From: Seminavis robusta
Lineage: Eukaryota > Bacillariophyta > Bacillariophyceae > Naviculales > Naviculaceae
NCBI GenBank assembly: GCA_903772945.1
Contig: CAICTM010001610.1
Coordinates: 1 to 25,925 of the forward strand
Length of the DNA stretch: 25,925 bases
Direction: 5' to 3'
The notes beneath the pieces are model-generated. The model was not told the origin of the DNA. It saw only the letters and a list, made by a program, of their open reading frames with translations, and did no database searches. Positions 10,675-20,261 of the stretch are shown here, piece by piece. Made by a program: the position numbers and the translations under genes. Position 1 is the first letter of the stretch. The number at the start of each line of letters is the position of its first letter.

Positions 10675-11163
10675 ATGAAGCTCTTTGCGCTCTTGCAGCC
10701 CCTTTTGCTGGCATTGGGAAAGAAGCCTACCCACTGGTTCTTGGACGGAAACAATATTTTGGCTCACGGGAAAACAGTCAAAGATCGAGAGGCCCTGGTC
10801 GCAACACTGAGGGATGTCAAGGCGGAGGAGGTGATTTTGGTTTTCGATGGAAAAGCAGGTCAGCAAACCAACATTGCTCAAGAAGATGCTCTGCGCACGG
10901 TGGATCTTGGAGAAGGACTGGAATCTGACGACTACATCAAGGAGGAAATTGAGAAATTTCTTCAAGACCCAAAGACCAGAAGGAAGCATCGAGTCAACTT
11001 GGTCTCTGCAGACAGAGAGCTCCGACGAAAGGCAAAGAGTTTCAAGCCCATTGTTCGGACCGTCGTGAATCCTGTCACATTCTTCAAAAAGTACCTTCCG
11101 AGATTGAAAGGACTCAAGGGCCCAAACGACAACCTACCCCAAAGTGATGATCAGGAATATTGA
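10675..11163 (+). CDS. YacP/NYN-type PIN-like ribonuclease
   Basis: This is a single-exon gene of 162 residues. The start is the first ATG of the frame (caccATG); the upstream extension has only a GTG. An N-terminal hydrophobic stretch (MKLFALLQPLLLALG) resembles a signal peptide or anchor, so the protein may enter the secretory route or an organelle. The rest fits the NYN/YacP fold: LDGNNIL with Asp24, VILVFDGK with Asp58, an ESDD pair at about 83-86, and SADREL with Asp113. These acidic positions are where PIN-like nucleases bind divalent metal. Bacterial YacP proteins are of similar length, and related enzymes act in RNA processing. The C-terminal tail is basic and then acidic. Substrate and location are inference. 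Confidence 0.8.
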   Translation: MKLFALLQPLLLALGKKPTHWFLDGNNILAHGKTVKDREALVATLRDVKAEEVILVFDGKAGQQTNIAQEDALRTVDLGEGLESDDYIKEEIEKFLQDPKTRRKHRVNLVSADRELRRKAKSFKPIVRTVVNPVTFFKKYLPRLKGLKGPNDNLPQSDDQEY

Positions 11164-11348
11164 GGCATACCGCTATCAATAAGCAGGATGATGAGAGATG
11201 AAATATCAGTTTTCAAAAAGTGGGCCAACGGGCGACTAGATAACATGTTAGTGGTACCGAACGCTGTACAAACAAAACAATTTCAAAATGTCCCATTGAC
11301 ATTCACCAATCCATCGACAATAGACGATACTAAACTGAACAACCATTT

Positions 11349-14300
11349 CTAAATATCTGCTTCTTGAGTCGGAATGAGAACCACTCCTTCTTCGAAACCA
11401 ACATGCTTTGACCCGCCAGAGCCGACTCGCGAAGGGGTCTCAGACATGACAAGCTTTGCCGATGAGGAGATTTTCTTTCCAAGGAACTCGGCCCTAGCTT
11501 CGGCCTCGTCTTCAAAATCTAGAGAGGAGACGGATTTGTTCTCAGCTTCCATGTCAGTCAGTTCTTGGATCATTTGTTCGCGCTCGTTCTCTTTCTTCTC
11601 TTCCCATAGCTTCAAAAACTCCGAGTAGGAGATCTTGTCATGCTTCCCGCCGGTAGCTTCCTTGATGATATCATCGATTTCATTCGATTCAAACCCATCT
11701 CCCAAAATCTCCTTGAGATTGGCAGCTGATATGTACCTGTTGGTCATATATATTATGCAAGTCAACCTGTTAGGACAATACAATGGTGAAGAAAGCCAGC
11801 ACTGCAATGACAGGTAGTACTCACCCGCTGTCGTCGCAATCCAACCTGTGATTCGATTCGATGCGACAGCATGCAGCAAGTGCAGTAAGAAAGAAGAGCA
11901 AAACAGAAGGGAAACGCAGTCAATGCGACCAATTGAGCTAGATCCGATTCAGCCCATAAACAGCCCATAGGTTAGCGGAAGATAGTTACCTGTCAAAAGC
12001 TTCTGCTAGGAGCTCCTCGCGAATTGCTCCATGCAACTCCAACGTTGCAGCAAGGAATTCCTGTGTGAATTAGGCTGCTTGTAAGGCACGATAACGATAC
12101 GACTCTTTGGCACAATGGGCACTAACGAAGCACGACTTACGGTGTACCGAATGTGGCCCGAACCATCGATATCCTGTCGATTGGTTGTACAGAGTGCAAG
12201 GCGTGGCAAGGTTAGACGTTAATCTCGCGGAAATATAGCTGGACCACACTGCTAGAGGGAGGCGTCCTAGAAGCACACTCACCACTGCCTCAAAGATAGG
12301 TTTCAGTTGCTCTTCTGTGTAACCTGACGATGACAAGGCATCGACAAACTCTTGGTATGTGATGTCACCGCTCTTGTTGGTATCGTACTTGGAGAAGATC
12401 TTTCTCAGTATCCCAATTTCTTCAGTGTTGGACTTATGGGCCACGACCATCATGGCCTTGGTGTTGCAAGAGAGATGTCGCAATACAATGGGTAAGCAGA
12501 TTGCATCACTTCTAGAGAAAACTCGAGTACTCTCATCAGTGGTCGTACCACTTTTTTCAGTTTCGAATACCCAGCATACTTCAACAACGATTGTTGCGCC
12601 TTTTCATTTTCTTCTTCGTGGGGATTTCGAACGGTTTCCATTTGTCGTCTGTTCAGCCAGGTCGATCGGTACGCACAGTCGGCAGTCGCACGGTCATCAC
12701 AATCCAACACCAAGAGATCCTCCACAAAAGCTTTGGCTTGCTTTGAGACACGTTTCCAGCGTCTTCCTTTGAAATTGTAACGACAGTTCATGATCAACTC
12801 AACGATGTGGCGTCTATGGGCAGAATCGAAAGAGACACAGAAGTGAGAACAACCATCTTCTCGATATTGGTCGTCCCGGTGGTCTTTCGTACCTCTTCTT
12901 GCCAAAGAAGGGCATTTGGGAACTCAAGAGCATGTATGCAAGTACACCCACAGACCACAAGTCAGCAGCCTCTACGTGCGTGACGAGACGAAAAGACCGC
13001 AGGAAAGAGTTGAGCAAACGGGACGCAAAGCTAGCTGAGTGAACCCAATTCGCCCCATTCACTTGATTACTCACCCGTGTAGTTGCCCTTGAGCACTTCA
13101 GGTGCCATTGTGTAGCTGTATAGAATAGATTGTTTGTCACGTGTATTGTTGGAGACGAAAAGATAGGCAGGAGCATCATCATTGTAGATTGTCGCATACA
13201 GAAGGTGGACAATGAGAACAATGTCCATTGTACCACTTTATCCGCTACGTATCAACAAGCAGACTTACATCGTACCGACACCTTCCATGAGCTCTTCATC
13301 CTTTCCATACCTCTTGCTAAGTCCAAAGTCAATCAACTTGATCTCTGCCTGCGCCGAGTCATTCACAAACAAGACATTCTCATATTTTAAGTCTGCGACA
13401 GAAACGATGGAAAGAAGAGGATGTGAGAAAAGAAACGGAGCTCTATTTTCCGAGGCATTGACCACCGACCTCGATGAATGATTTGTCTCTGGTGCATGTA
13501 ACTGATTGCACTGAGGATTGAGCTGATGATCCTTGCAGCCTCATCTTCGGTGTACGGGTCGCGAGAGTAAAGATCGCCTCCACTACATGACTCCATGACT
13601 AGTGTCAACACATAGAAGGCGAATTGTCAAATAAGGAAACAGCCAAAAGATTGTGATGAGGCATCGCGTGGTCGACCTGAAAACAATGGTAGGAATTTGA
13701 CATGACTTGGCTTACTGATAAAGATTTGATGTCTGGAGTTGCAGTAGCAAATTTTAAGAAAAATGATGAGTCAAACATTTAGTAGCAACTTTTCCACGTG
13801 TCTCAAAAGTAGAATGCCAAGCTCATCCCCATACCTACCTGTGTTCAAAGGTCTCAATGCAACGAACAATATGGGGATGATCCAACGCCTTCAAGACTGA
13901 CACTTCATTCCGCAATTCTTCCACAAAAGTTTGGTCTGTAACTCTGCTCAAATGAATGGATTTCATGGCGTAATTCATCTCATACTTTTCCTTCTTGGGT
14001 GTCTCCAAGGAATCGCCGCTTTCATTGCTGCCACCTACGGGTTTGAAGGGGCTCGACTTGCTACCCAAAGAAAGTAGGTTCCTCACAGAGCTGGTAGACG
14101 ATGAATTGTTCAATTGTTGCTCATGATTCCCCAGCGGATTCCACAGACAGTGCTTGGCAATCCATCCAACGACGGGCACGTTGACACAATCTTGCATTAG
14201 TTTTTCTCTCCGGAAAGTTCCTTGAAGAGATTTCCGTGCCGACCCTCCCACCACTTCGTCACGTTTTCGAACCTTAACGACGGATCCCATGGAACCAACA

Positions 14301-14509
14301 CCAAGGACCTTCTGTACTTCATAGTAGAACAGGGGATCTCGATTCTTGTGATCTCTCGTGAGGTTGGAGCGAAGGACCGAGGAACGGAAGGAGGTAGAAT
14401 TGTTGGGAGACGCTTTCTTTGTCTGAGAGATGACTGCGTTGGGATCCACAGACCGATCGCTGTGAGTCACTGATGTGTCGCTGAAGCTAACACCACTCTG
14501 TGTCGTCAT
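11349..14509 (-). CDS. Calcium-dependent protein kinase with four EF-hand positions
   Basis: There are twelve exons on the minus strand: 14509-13839, 13732-13716, 13598-13470, 13392-13269, 13115-13075, 12971-12893, 12813-12549, 12456-12283, 12173-12141, 12060-11990, 11845-11825 and 11736-11349. They total 2013 nt and 670 residues, with all phases matching. The kinase shows Gly loop LGVGSMGSV (69-77), Lys183 in YAMKS, HRD (271-273), DFG (294-296) and MAPE (317-320). About 95 Ser/Asn-rich residues are inserted between the Gly loop and Lys183. The CDPK junction (SLLKYAGYSKLKKVAMMVVA) leads to EF-hands. EF1 (467-478) and EF2 (501-512) are canonical. EF3 (537-548) has Asn at position 12. EF4 (about 570-581) lacks the first Asp. 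An acidic helical tail of about 80 residues ends the protein. There is no N-terminal myristoylation glycine. The family is certain; the target is unknown. Confidence 0.92.
11825..11845 (-). other. 21-nt exon encoding part of EF-hand 3 loop
   Basis: This microexon starts after cacag and ends before gtgagt. It encodes LDCDDS plus two bases of the next Gly. It starts in phase 2 and ends in phase 2. It supplies the Asp positions of the EF3 loop, while the rest of the loop (YISAAN) is in the last exon. Confidence 0.85.
12141..12173 (-). other. 33-nt exon encoding EF-hand 2 loop
   Basis: This phase 0 exon of 11 codons encodes exactly the first eleven residues of the EF2 calcium loop (DIDGSGHIRYT). 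The twelfth, a Glu, is the first codon of the next exon. The flanking introns are 109 nt (gtgagt donor) and 80 nt (gtaagt donor). Confidence 0.85.
13716..13732 (-). other. 17-nt microexon of the kinase
   Basis: On the minus strand this exon is flanked by ctccag upstream and gtaagc downstream. It joins a phase 2 donor to a phase 1 acceptor (cactag, ending 13599) and encodes the HQIFI step between ETFEH and MESCSGGDLY. That matches the usual kinase pattern leading to the hinge (for example HxIFxVMEL). Without it, exon 1 cannot be joined in frame to the hinge exon, because the sequence upstream of 13598 holds an in-frame TGA. Confidence 0.8.
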
Positions 14510-14944
14510 CGTCGACGATAGCTTATGTATACTACTACAAGATCCTGATAACTCAGATTATTTGTAGTCTTTAGGAGGAGAGGGTACAATTGCGACACGG
14601 AACCATGCCCATTGGCTTGCTACCAATATCTTTGAGGGCTCTGCAGCCTGGTCCACATCCCGAAAAGGGGCTCTGGAAGGTTGCACGGCAGTTTAATCCC
14701 GGTTAGACCGCGACTGCTGTCACGTCACCTGGACTGCAATCTTCCAAAGCCCCACCATCAGCTACGGTAGCCAGCAAGTAGCCCACCACACAGACGTCGA
14801 TGTTGATCCAGGCAAGAGCCTAGTGAAGAATTGATAGTAAAGGTTTGTTATTATCGATTATGAGCTTGGCAACTGTCCCAAACTGGAGCACACAGGCCCA
14901 GCTGGGGAGTGCCAACTCTAACAGCTGCTAACGGTTTTCTAGCC
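14510..14944. promoter_or_regulatory. Kinase upstream region next to the left LTR
   Basis: These 435 bases hold the presumed kinase promoter, cut short by the LTR at 14945. One TACGGTA heptamer is at 14763-14769. I found no coding stretch. The five bases before the LTR (tagcc) do not match those after the right LTR. Confidence 0.4.
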
Positions 14945-15376
14945 TGTGCAATACACGGCTCTTAGCCTTATTCGCGACTCGATCCTAGATAGGGTTTGAG
15001 TTCGACTCATGACTGAGTCTCTCGTGAATAGTCATTGAGACAGGGTTCTCATGACCGCTAGTCATACTAGGTCGATGGTGAACCATCGCGCTAGATATTT
15101 AGCTGGCGTGGAGAGATTCCACGCTACTAGATAAATGCTAGACGAATGCACGAATCTTCCACGCGTTCCGTTTTTGGATCGTGGAACAAGTAGGATTACT
15201 ACCACAACCTACTCTATCACACTTTACAGTCTCCCGCGGGAGTTCAGATCTACGATCCCTTGATTGTGATCTCTCTCGTTGATTAGTTTTCATAGCTTTC
15301 TAATCCTCTCATAACTTTCATTCTCTCAAACTCAAAACACTCGAAAGATCTTTACACTAGCTTTTAGCGTAGTGCA
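14945..15376. repeat. Left LTR-like repeat
   Basis: This 432-base repeat begins TGTGCAATACACGG and ends GCGTAGTGCA. Its first and last 100 or so bases match the right repeat closely, but the middle differs by many substitutions and small indels. A pyrimidine-rich then A-rich segment near the right end looks like a transcript leader if read on +. Confidence 0.85.
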
Positions 15377-15658
15377 CCTGTCTTGTGGGAATGCAAGCAG
15401 GGTGAGATACTTGGGGGCAGCTGTGCATCTTTATAGTGATTGGGATCTGGTTCAGGACTCAAAGACTTAAGGCTCACTGTACCAGATCAATACAACCTCA
15501 CACTATGAAGTGTGCGTGTGCTCTTGGAGCAATTGTTTGTCATTGCTTTTGTTGTTGTGGATGTACTTGTGCCTTTCCGCTTTGTGATGTGAAGCGGGAT
15601 GGTGCTTCGTAAAATAATCCGCTCTATTCGTTATCCCTGGTCTCCAGTAGATGGCGAA
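15377..15658 (-). other. Untranslated stretch between pol and left repeat
   Basis: These 282 bases follow the pol stop codon on the minus strand and lead to the left LTR. They have no open frame of note. The bases next to the LTR give AAGACAGG on the minus strand, only a weak polypurine tract candidate. Confidence 0.4.
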
Positions 15659-17370
15659 TTATCCTTGTTCAATGCGATCCTTTAGCCAGTAAAATCTCAC
15701 GTGAATGGCTTTGGAGCACTTTTGTTTGACTGTGCCAGCCAAGATTCCTTCTGCGCACTTGTTGTCCGTTTGGATGGGTGTTGCCGGCTGTGGGTGGCCC
15801 ATTTCGATGAGTGTTTGTCGTAATGGACATGCCTCTTGGGCATTGTTGAATGCTGCGCCGACTTCCGCTTCAGCTGCTGAGCTAAGTACATTTTTCATGA
15901 TTTTGGCCACCAGGTGGACTGCACCATTATTCGGGGCATTGGTTTGGCTGTCATTGCTTAGGAATAGGTAGCCTCCGTTCCTTGATCGGGCTTTCGGTGC
16001 TGATAGGTATGAAGTGTCCGAGTGCCAGTGCAGGATCATGTCACTGCTGTGATACCGAATGGTGGCATCTGGATGTGTTGCCGCGTAGTTTAGGAGCATG
16101 ACAGTGGTATCTAGTGTTTTTTCGGTGCCTTGTGTCTGCTCGGCAGCGATGTCTCCCAATGCTACCAACATGGTGCTGTCGACCGCTCTGGCGTAATATA
16201 ATAGTACCCCAACTACCTCCTGTACGTGTTTGATTGCTTTGGAAGATAATGGTGTTGATTGGTCGACTGGGTCGGTGTATTGAATGGGCTGTCCGTACTG
16301 GGGAATGTTCCATTTGTGGGGAGCATGCTGCTGCTGCTCTGGTTGCATGTGGTTGAATCGCTGTAGTGCTCGCTGGATGTAGCCAGGCATGGATAGGTCG
16401 ACGGTGCGGTTCGTGTAGTCCCATGCCAACGTAATTCCACAGTAGAGCTCTCCTGCCCAGTCGGTTGTTATTTTATATGCTCGTGCCAAGGTGGTGTCGA
16501 TGAGATGTTGGGCATTCTCTTTGCCAACGTATTTTACCCCAAAGTCATCTACCACCAATGTGAAAGTGACTTGGCGGTGCTCATGATGGAAGAGTCCGTG
16601 TATGTGTTTTGACTGGTGGTAGCCGTGTTGCTGGAGGTGTGTCACTAGGGCGTCATTGGCGATACGTCCCGCCTATGGTAATCCGTACATGCCGCGGTTG
16701 ATCTCTACCATTACATACCCGTTGTGCACGAGGTCGTGGAGCTGATACTGGTCCATTATCTCCTCTGGGATGATATCTGCTGGGATGCGCATGTACTCAG
16801 CTCGTTCCATGGGAGTGTTCAGATAAAAATCTTTGATATCGATAGACATGAACTTTGCTCCTGGTGTCGAGACTACACTGTTCAAATTAAGCTTGACTGT
16901 TGTCAGGGAGGAGGATGTTTTCGTGCTCACATCAAATGGGTATTCAATGCGATCGCCTCCTACCGTGAATCGTACTCTTCTCTTTTCAGTTTTCTGTGGT
17001 CTGTCATCACATACTAAACGCAAGTAGGTTGCCTTTCGGCCGTCTGGTACCTTCATGTCGGCAATGAACTTGATGGTTTCCGTGCCTTTCAATCCAGTTG
17101 ATGCTTTGCCTTGTGCCAATCTGCCGATTTCATTGCAGCATGCGTTGATCCAATGTTCCCCATCTGACGATGCTTTCAGCACTTTGTAGTCTGAGAGGAC
17201 CCCGGTGTCTGGGTTGATCGGGTTGGCGGATCGCGCTTCGGTTGGTGTTCCACTGCCGCGCGATTGGTTTGTTGGTTGTTCTGATTCGTCACGGTTGTTG
17301 CTTTTGACTTGCTTCTGCTTTTGTGGGACGCGATGGTTGTGTACGTTGGTTCTACCCCCAGCACCCTCAG
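15659..17370 (-). pseudogene. pol: Copia reverse transcriptase and RNase H, with one in-frame stop
   Basis: This is the second part of the copia polyprotein. After the frameshift it reads ANPINPDTG, then EIGRLAQG, then the RT palm with MSIDIKDFYLN and the catalytic VVDDF (usually YVDD). The RNase H region has LHWHSDTSYL and LSSAAEAE. A TAG at 16675-16673 falls within MYGLP-stop-AGRIAND. In relatives this position is usually Gln, so one C-to-T change would explain it. The same frame continues open to 15659. The upstream limit is approximate, because the frameshift lies somewhere between about 17225 and 17370. Confidence 0.85.
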
Positions 17371-19137
17371 AACTGCGCCATCGGGTCTGGCTGCCTGTTC
17401 TGGGTTTCCATTTGCGTTTGACTTGTTCGCGGTTGCGTCTGGTGGCGAGACAGTAGTGTCGTGTAGGCGTTTGTCGAAGATCGCGGCTAAATCCATCAGT
17501 GTTGCGACCTCGCTTCCGGTGAGAGTCTGTGATGCTGGTGTTGTTTGTGGGTTTTGTAGTGCTGTCGCGATATCGCGGATGCCTCCTAACGCCATTTCGA
17601 TTGGTGTTGGTTGTGGCATCATGAGTCGCCCTGGAAACCACGAGAGGGTATCGGCTTTGCGTTCTCTTTGAGTATCCCATATCCAGATTCGAAAACACCG
17701 GGAAGCCTCCATTTCTGGGCCTATATACCAGCCGTCTTTTCCTTTTGGTGCCCACGTTCCCCTTTCATTTGGTTTCTCATGTACAACCACATGGATTCCA
17801 GGCGGTGCAATCGGTGTTGACATAAAGTCGTAGTTGCCGAATACTTGGGCATGTGCTGATAGGGCTGGGTTGATTCGCGATCCCCTCATGAGGTTGAGTG
17901 TGATGGTGCATTGTGGGATGAGTCGATCCCATAGATGCAACAGGAAGTTACTGTCGGTGGTGCATAGTCCAGCAATTAGGTGGTTCTTGTATGTTTGGAT
18001 GGCTCTTTCGGCTGCGTTTCGTCGATGGATTCCTGCGGGTGTAGTTTGCAGTGCTATGCCTTCTGCATGGATGTGTTCCTTGAGCAGTTTGGAGAATTCG
18101 TTGTCGAGCATGTGTAGCTTGGGTCGGAGGCCGCCTCTGACTAGTTTATTGTGGATGTTTGTCCAAGCTTTGATGTGAGCTTGTGCAGTGCGTGTTTGCA
18201 TTGGCTCGGCATGTATGGAGTTGCTGTCATAATGATACAGGATGAAGAGGTAATTGTTGCCATTGCTAGATGGAATGAAGAAGCGTCCTGTTTGGTCGGA
18301 GAACGATTTGCCTGATGGTTGGATGACTGCCAAGAAGCATGCGTGTTCGTGTGTGGTGTCGCGAATCTCTTCGTGTGCTGGGAAGTTGTTCGTGTCCTGT
18401 TCTTCCGGTAGAAGGGGCAATGGTTCGTTTTCCGTTTTTGTGGACTTTATTCCTTGCCTTTGTTGGTTCATGTGTCCTTTTGCTGTGGCGATGGCGTGTG
18501 GTGTGTGCCTCGCAAAGGATGCTGCTGTCAATCCTGGGAAGTTTTGAATGTACCCTTTCTTGAGGGCCGATTGGAGGGTGGAGGGCACTGGAGAGAACAA
18601 TGCTGCGTGCGCAAACGCTACTAAGTCTGCCGGTGTTGCTGTTGGTGTGGTTGCCATGTAATTAGCTTGGTTTGATGTTGGTGTGTTCTCTAGCTCAATT
18701 TCCCAAAGTTGATTAGTTGCGGGGTTGCGAGAGCCAGTTAAGATTACATCGCCCATGAAGGTGATGTGGCAACTGTGGGCTCTGAATAATGCCTCACATC
18801 CAGCATCGCATAGTTTGCCGATGGAGAGGAGGGAAGTGTTGCCTAAGGAAGGAAAGAGATGGGCTTCTGTTGCCACTTTGGGAAGATTTGGGAGGTCTAA
18901 ATGACATGTGTGGGTCGACGTGATTGTTGTCTTGTCTGGGAGTGTGACCTTAATGGGTTTGTTTGCAGCTCTTACATCCGTGATGTTTTCATTGCTTATG
19001 GCAATAAAGTCGGTTGACAAGAAGTGTCCGGTGCTGCCTGTGTCTACAATATGTGGTGCTACGGCGCTGTTTGCTGCCTGCTGTAATGTTTCTATAAATT
19101 TTTTCGGGGGACCATTCGGTGGTATATATTGTTTTTT
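17176..19137 (-). pseudogene. pol: Copia protease and integrase fragment
   Basis: I place the start at the internal Met codon at 19137. The open frame itself runs further, into the LTR, which is not expected to be coding. The protease signature DTGSTGHF lies at about 19030-19055. A degenerate pre-integrase region follows (ATAKGHMNQQRQG). The integrase core has DQTGRFF, LDNE and NAAERAIQ, consistent with D, D and E. The integrase tail ends in a low-complexity linker containing VLRVLGVEP, common in diatom copia proteins. The frame then drifts out of register and stops at 17176, while the true continuation is in another frame. No CCHC knuckle or capsid segment precedes the protease. Confidence 0.85.
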
Positions 19138-19188
19138 TAACATGTCCGTCTCTATATTAGGTTCTTTATCTGCGCTATTAGATTTGGT

Positions 19189-19612
19189 TGTGCAATACAC
19201 GGCTCTTAGCCTTATTCGCGACTCGATCCTAGATAGGGTTTGAGTTCGACTCATGACGTAGTCCTTCGCGAATAGTCATTGAGACAGGGTTCTCATGACT
19301 GCTAGTCATACTAGGTTGTCGATGAAACATCGCTCTAGATATTTAGCCGGCGTGGAAAGCTTCCACGCTACTAGACAGCTACTAGCTGAAGTTTCCACGT
19401 GTTCCGGAAATGGACCGTGGAGTACGTAGAGTTATTGCCATAACCTACGATATCACACTTCGAGGCCTCCCGCGGGAGACCAACTTCAATGAGCTTCACA
19501 ACGATCTCTCTCATGGATTAGTTTTCGTAGCTTTCTAATCTCTCTCATAACCTTCATTCTCTCAAACTCAAAACACTCGAAAGATCTTTACACTAGCTTT
19601 TAGCGTAGTGCA
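19189..19612. repeat. Right LTR-like repeat
   Basis: This 424-base relative of the left repeat has the same TG...CA ends. Directly after it lies a perfect 12-base palindrome, TTTGTTAACAAA (19613-19624). A leader-like stretch and an ATG at 19664 follow. This suggests the repeat may be a plus-oriented 5' LTR, although the adjacent pol is on the minus strand. Polarity is unresolved. Confidence 0.8.
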
Positions 19613-19663
19613 TTTGTTAACAAACACAATAGCTTTCAGCTACCCTCAACCTATTCCTTCACC

Positions 19664-19732
19664 ATGAAGATTGCTCAAGGAAAGCATGCGTTCACCAACT
19701 TCGAGAAACAGTTGCGTGACAAACCCATTCCG
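19664..19732 (+). pseudogene. Interrupted start of a plus-strand reading frame, possibly gag
   Basis: An ATG in good context (ttcaccATG) lies 51 bases after the right repeat. It opens a frame of 23 codons (MKIAQGKHAFTNFEKQ...) with protein-like composition. The frame runs into the inverted-arm element at about 19731 and then meets a stop inside the arm. The bases after the right arm (25893-25925) continue open in the matching frame, reading LPTSAYGFALM, if a shared CG dinucleotide is counted once. Position after an LTR suggests a Gag N-terminus, but I recognise no capsid motif. Confidence 0.4.
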
Positions 19733-20261
19733 ATAACTTTTAGGAGCGAGAGCTCTGGATCCCGTCAGAGATAGCTCCAACAGCTATGCTGGCCTACAGC
19801 TCCAGCACCCACAGCTGGCTTATCTCCAGCAAAGCAGCAAGAAAGGATCGTCCTTTCTACCATAGTTAAGAAAATAGTACAAAAGATTGAGACCGATCCT
19901 GATTAGCTTGTAGCCCCTTTGATACCGCAGCAGTTGATACCTATCCTGTTGAGGCCGGGCAGAAGCAGTAGGAGGTAGCAGATAGTACTGTTCCCAGACT
20001 GCCACTGCACGATTGAATAACGAAGGCTCCCAGCTCCTGAGGAGAGCTGGCCTAAAGGGTCCAGCAGAGAGCTCTGCTGGCCCTCCTGTCTGACTGACAG
20101 GGCCAAGTCCTTGGTTTGGTGCCTACTGGAGGTGTTGGAATACTCCTGAGGCACGACAAGGCTCCCTGAACTGCCTGACTACCGCTGTACCTGAGGAAGG
20201 GTTTCAGCGAGGTCCAGTCCACTACTTGGGTATTGGAACTGAACCTTCAAGAAACTTATTG
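19731..20261 (+). repeat. Left inverted arm
   Basis: This arm matches the complement of 25368-25892 with only scattered substitutions and 1-2 base indels, so the two copies are recent or homogenised. It holds a chain of small hairpins: GAAAGGA/TCCTTTC with a 3-base loop (19841-19857), CCAGCTC/GAGCTGG (about 20030-20050), CCAGCAGAG/CTCTGCTGG with a 2-base loop (20061-20080), and CCTGTC/GACAGG just after. Similarity ends abruptly after gaaacttattg. Confidence 0.85.

Larger units (their letters stand above)
14945..19612 (-). mobile_element. Decayed Ty1/copia retrotransposon (CoDi-like), gag-less
   Basis: Two related direct repeats with TG...CA ends bound a minus-strand pol with the copia order protease, integrase, reverse transcriptase, RNase H. 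No gag lies between the right repeat and the protease; only about 50 bases separate the repeat from the first internal Met codon. I see no primer-binding site starting TGG at the right repeat, and only a weak purine run at the left one. No target duplication matches at the outer edges (tagcc versus tttgt). One nonsense codon and one frameshift break pol. The copy is dead, and its two LTRs may not come from one insertion. Confidence 0.8.

Noticed and set aside
13617..13676. Alternative kinase exon starting after ttttcag at 13677
   Set aside because: In the frame needed for MESCSGG it meets a TGA at 13629-13627, and in its own frame it does not connect to the hinge exon.
14985..15015. tRNA or Pol III B-box (GAGTTCGACTC) in the LTR
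   Set aside because: The word fits a B-box, but no matching A-box or cloverleaf could be drawn, and it recurs in both LTRs.
19184..19617. Right repeat as a solo LTR with target duplication ttggt/tttgt
   Set aside because: One of five bases differs, so the match is too weak, and chance similarity is likely.
14945..19732. Autointegration product of one retroelement
   Set aside because: The gag and pol arrangement resembles an inverted autointegration product, but that would put the two LTRs in opposite orientation. Here both are in the same orientation.
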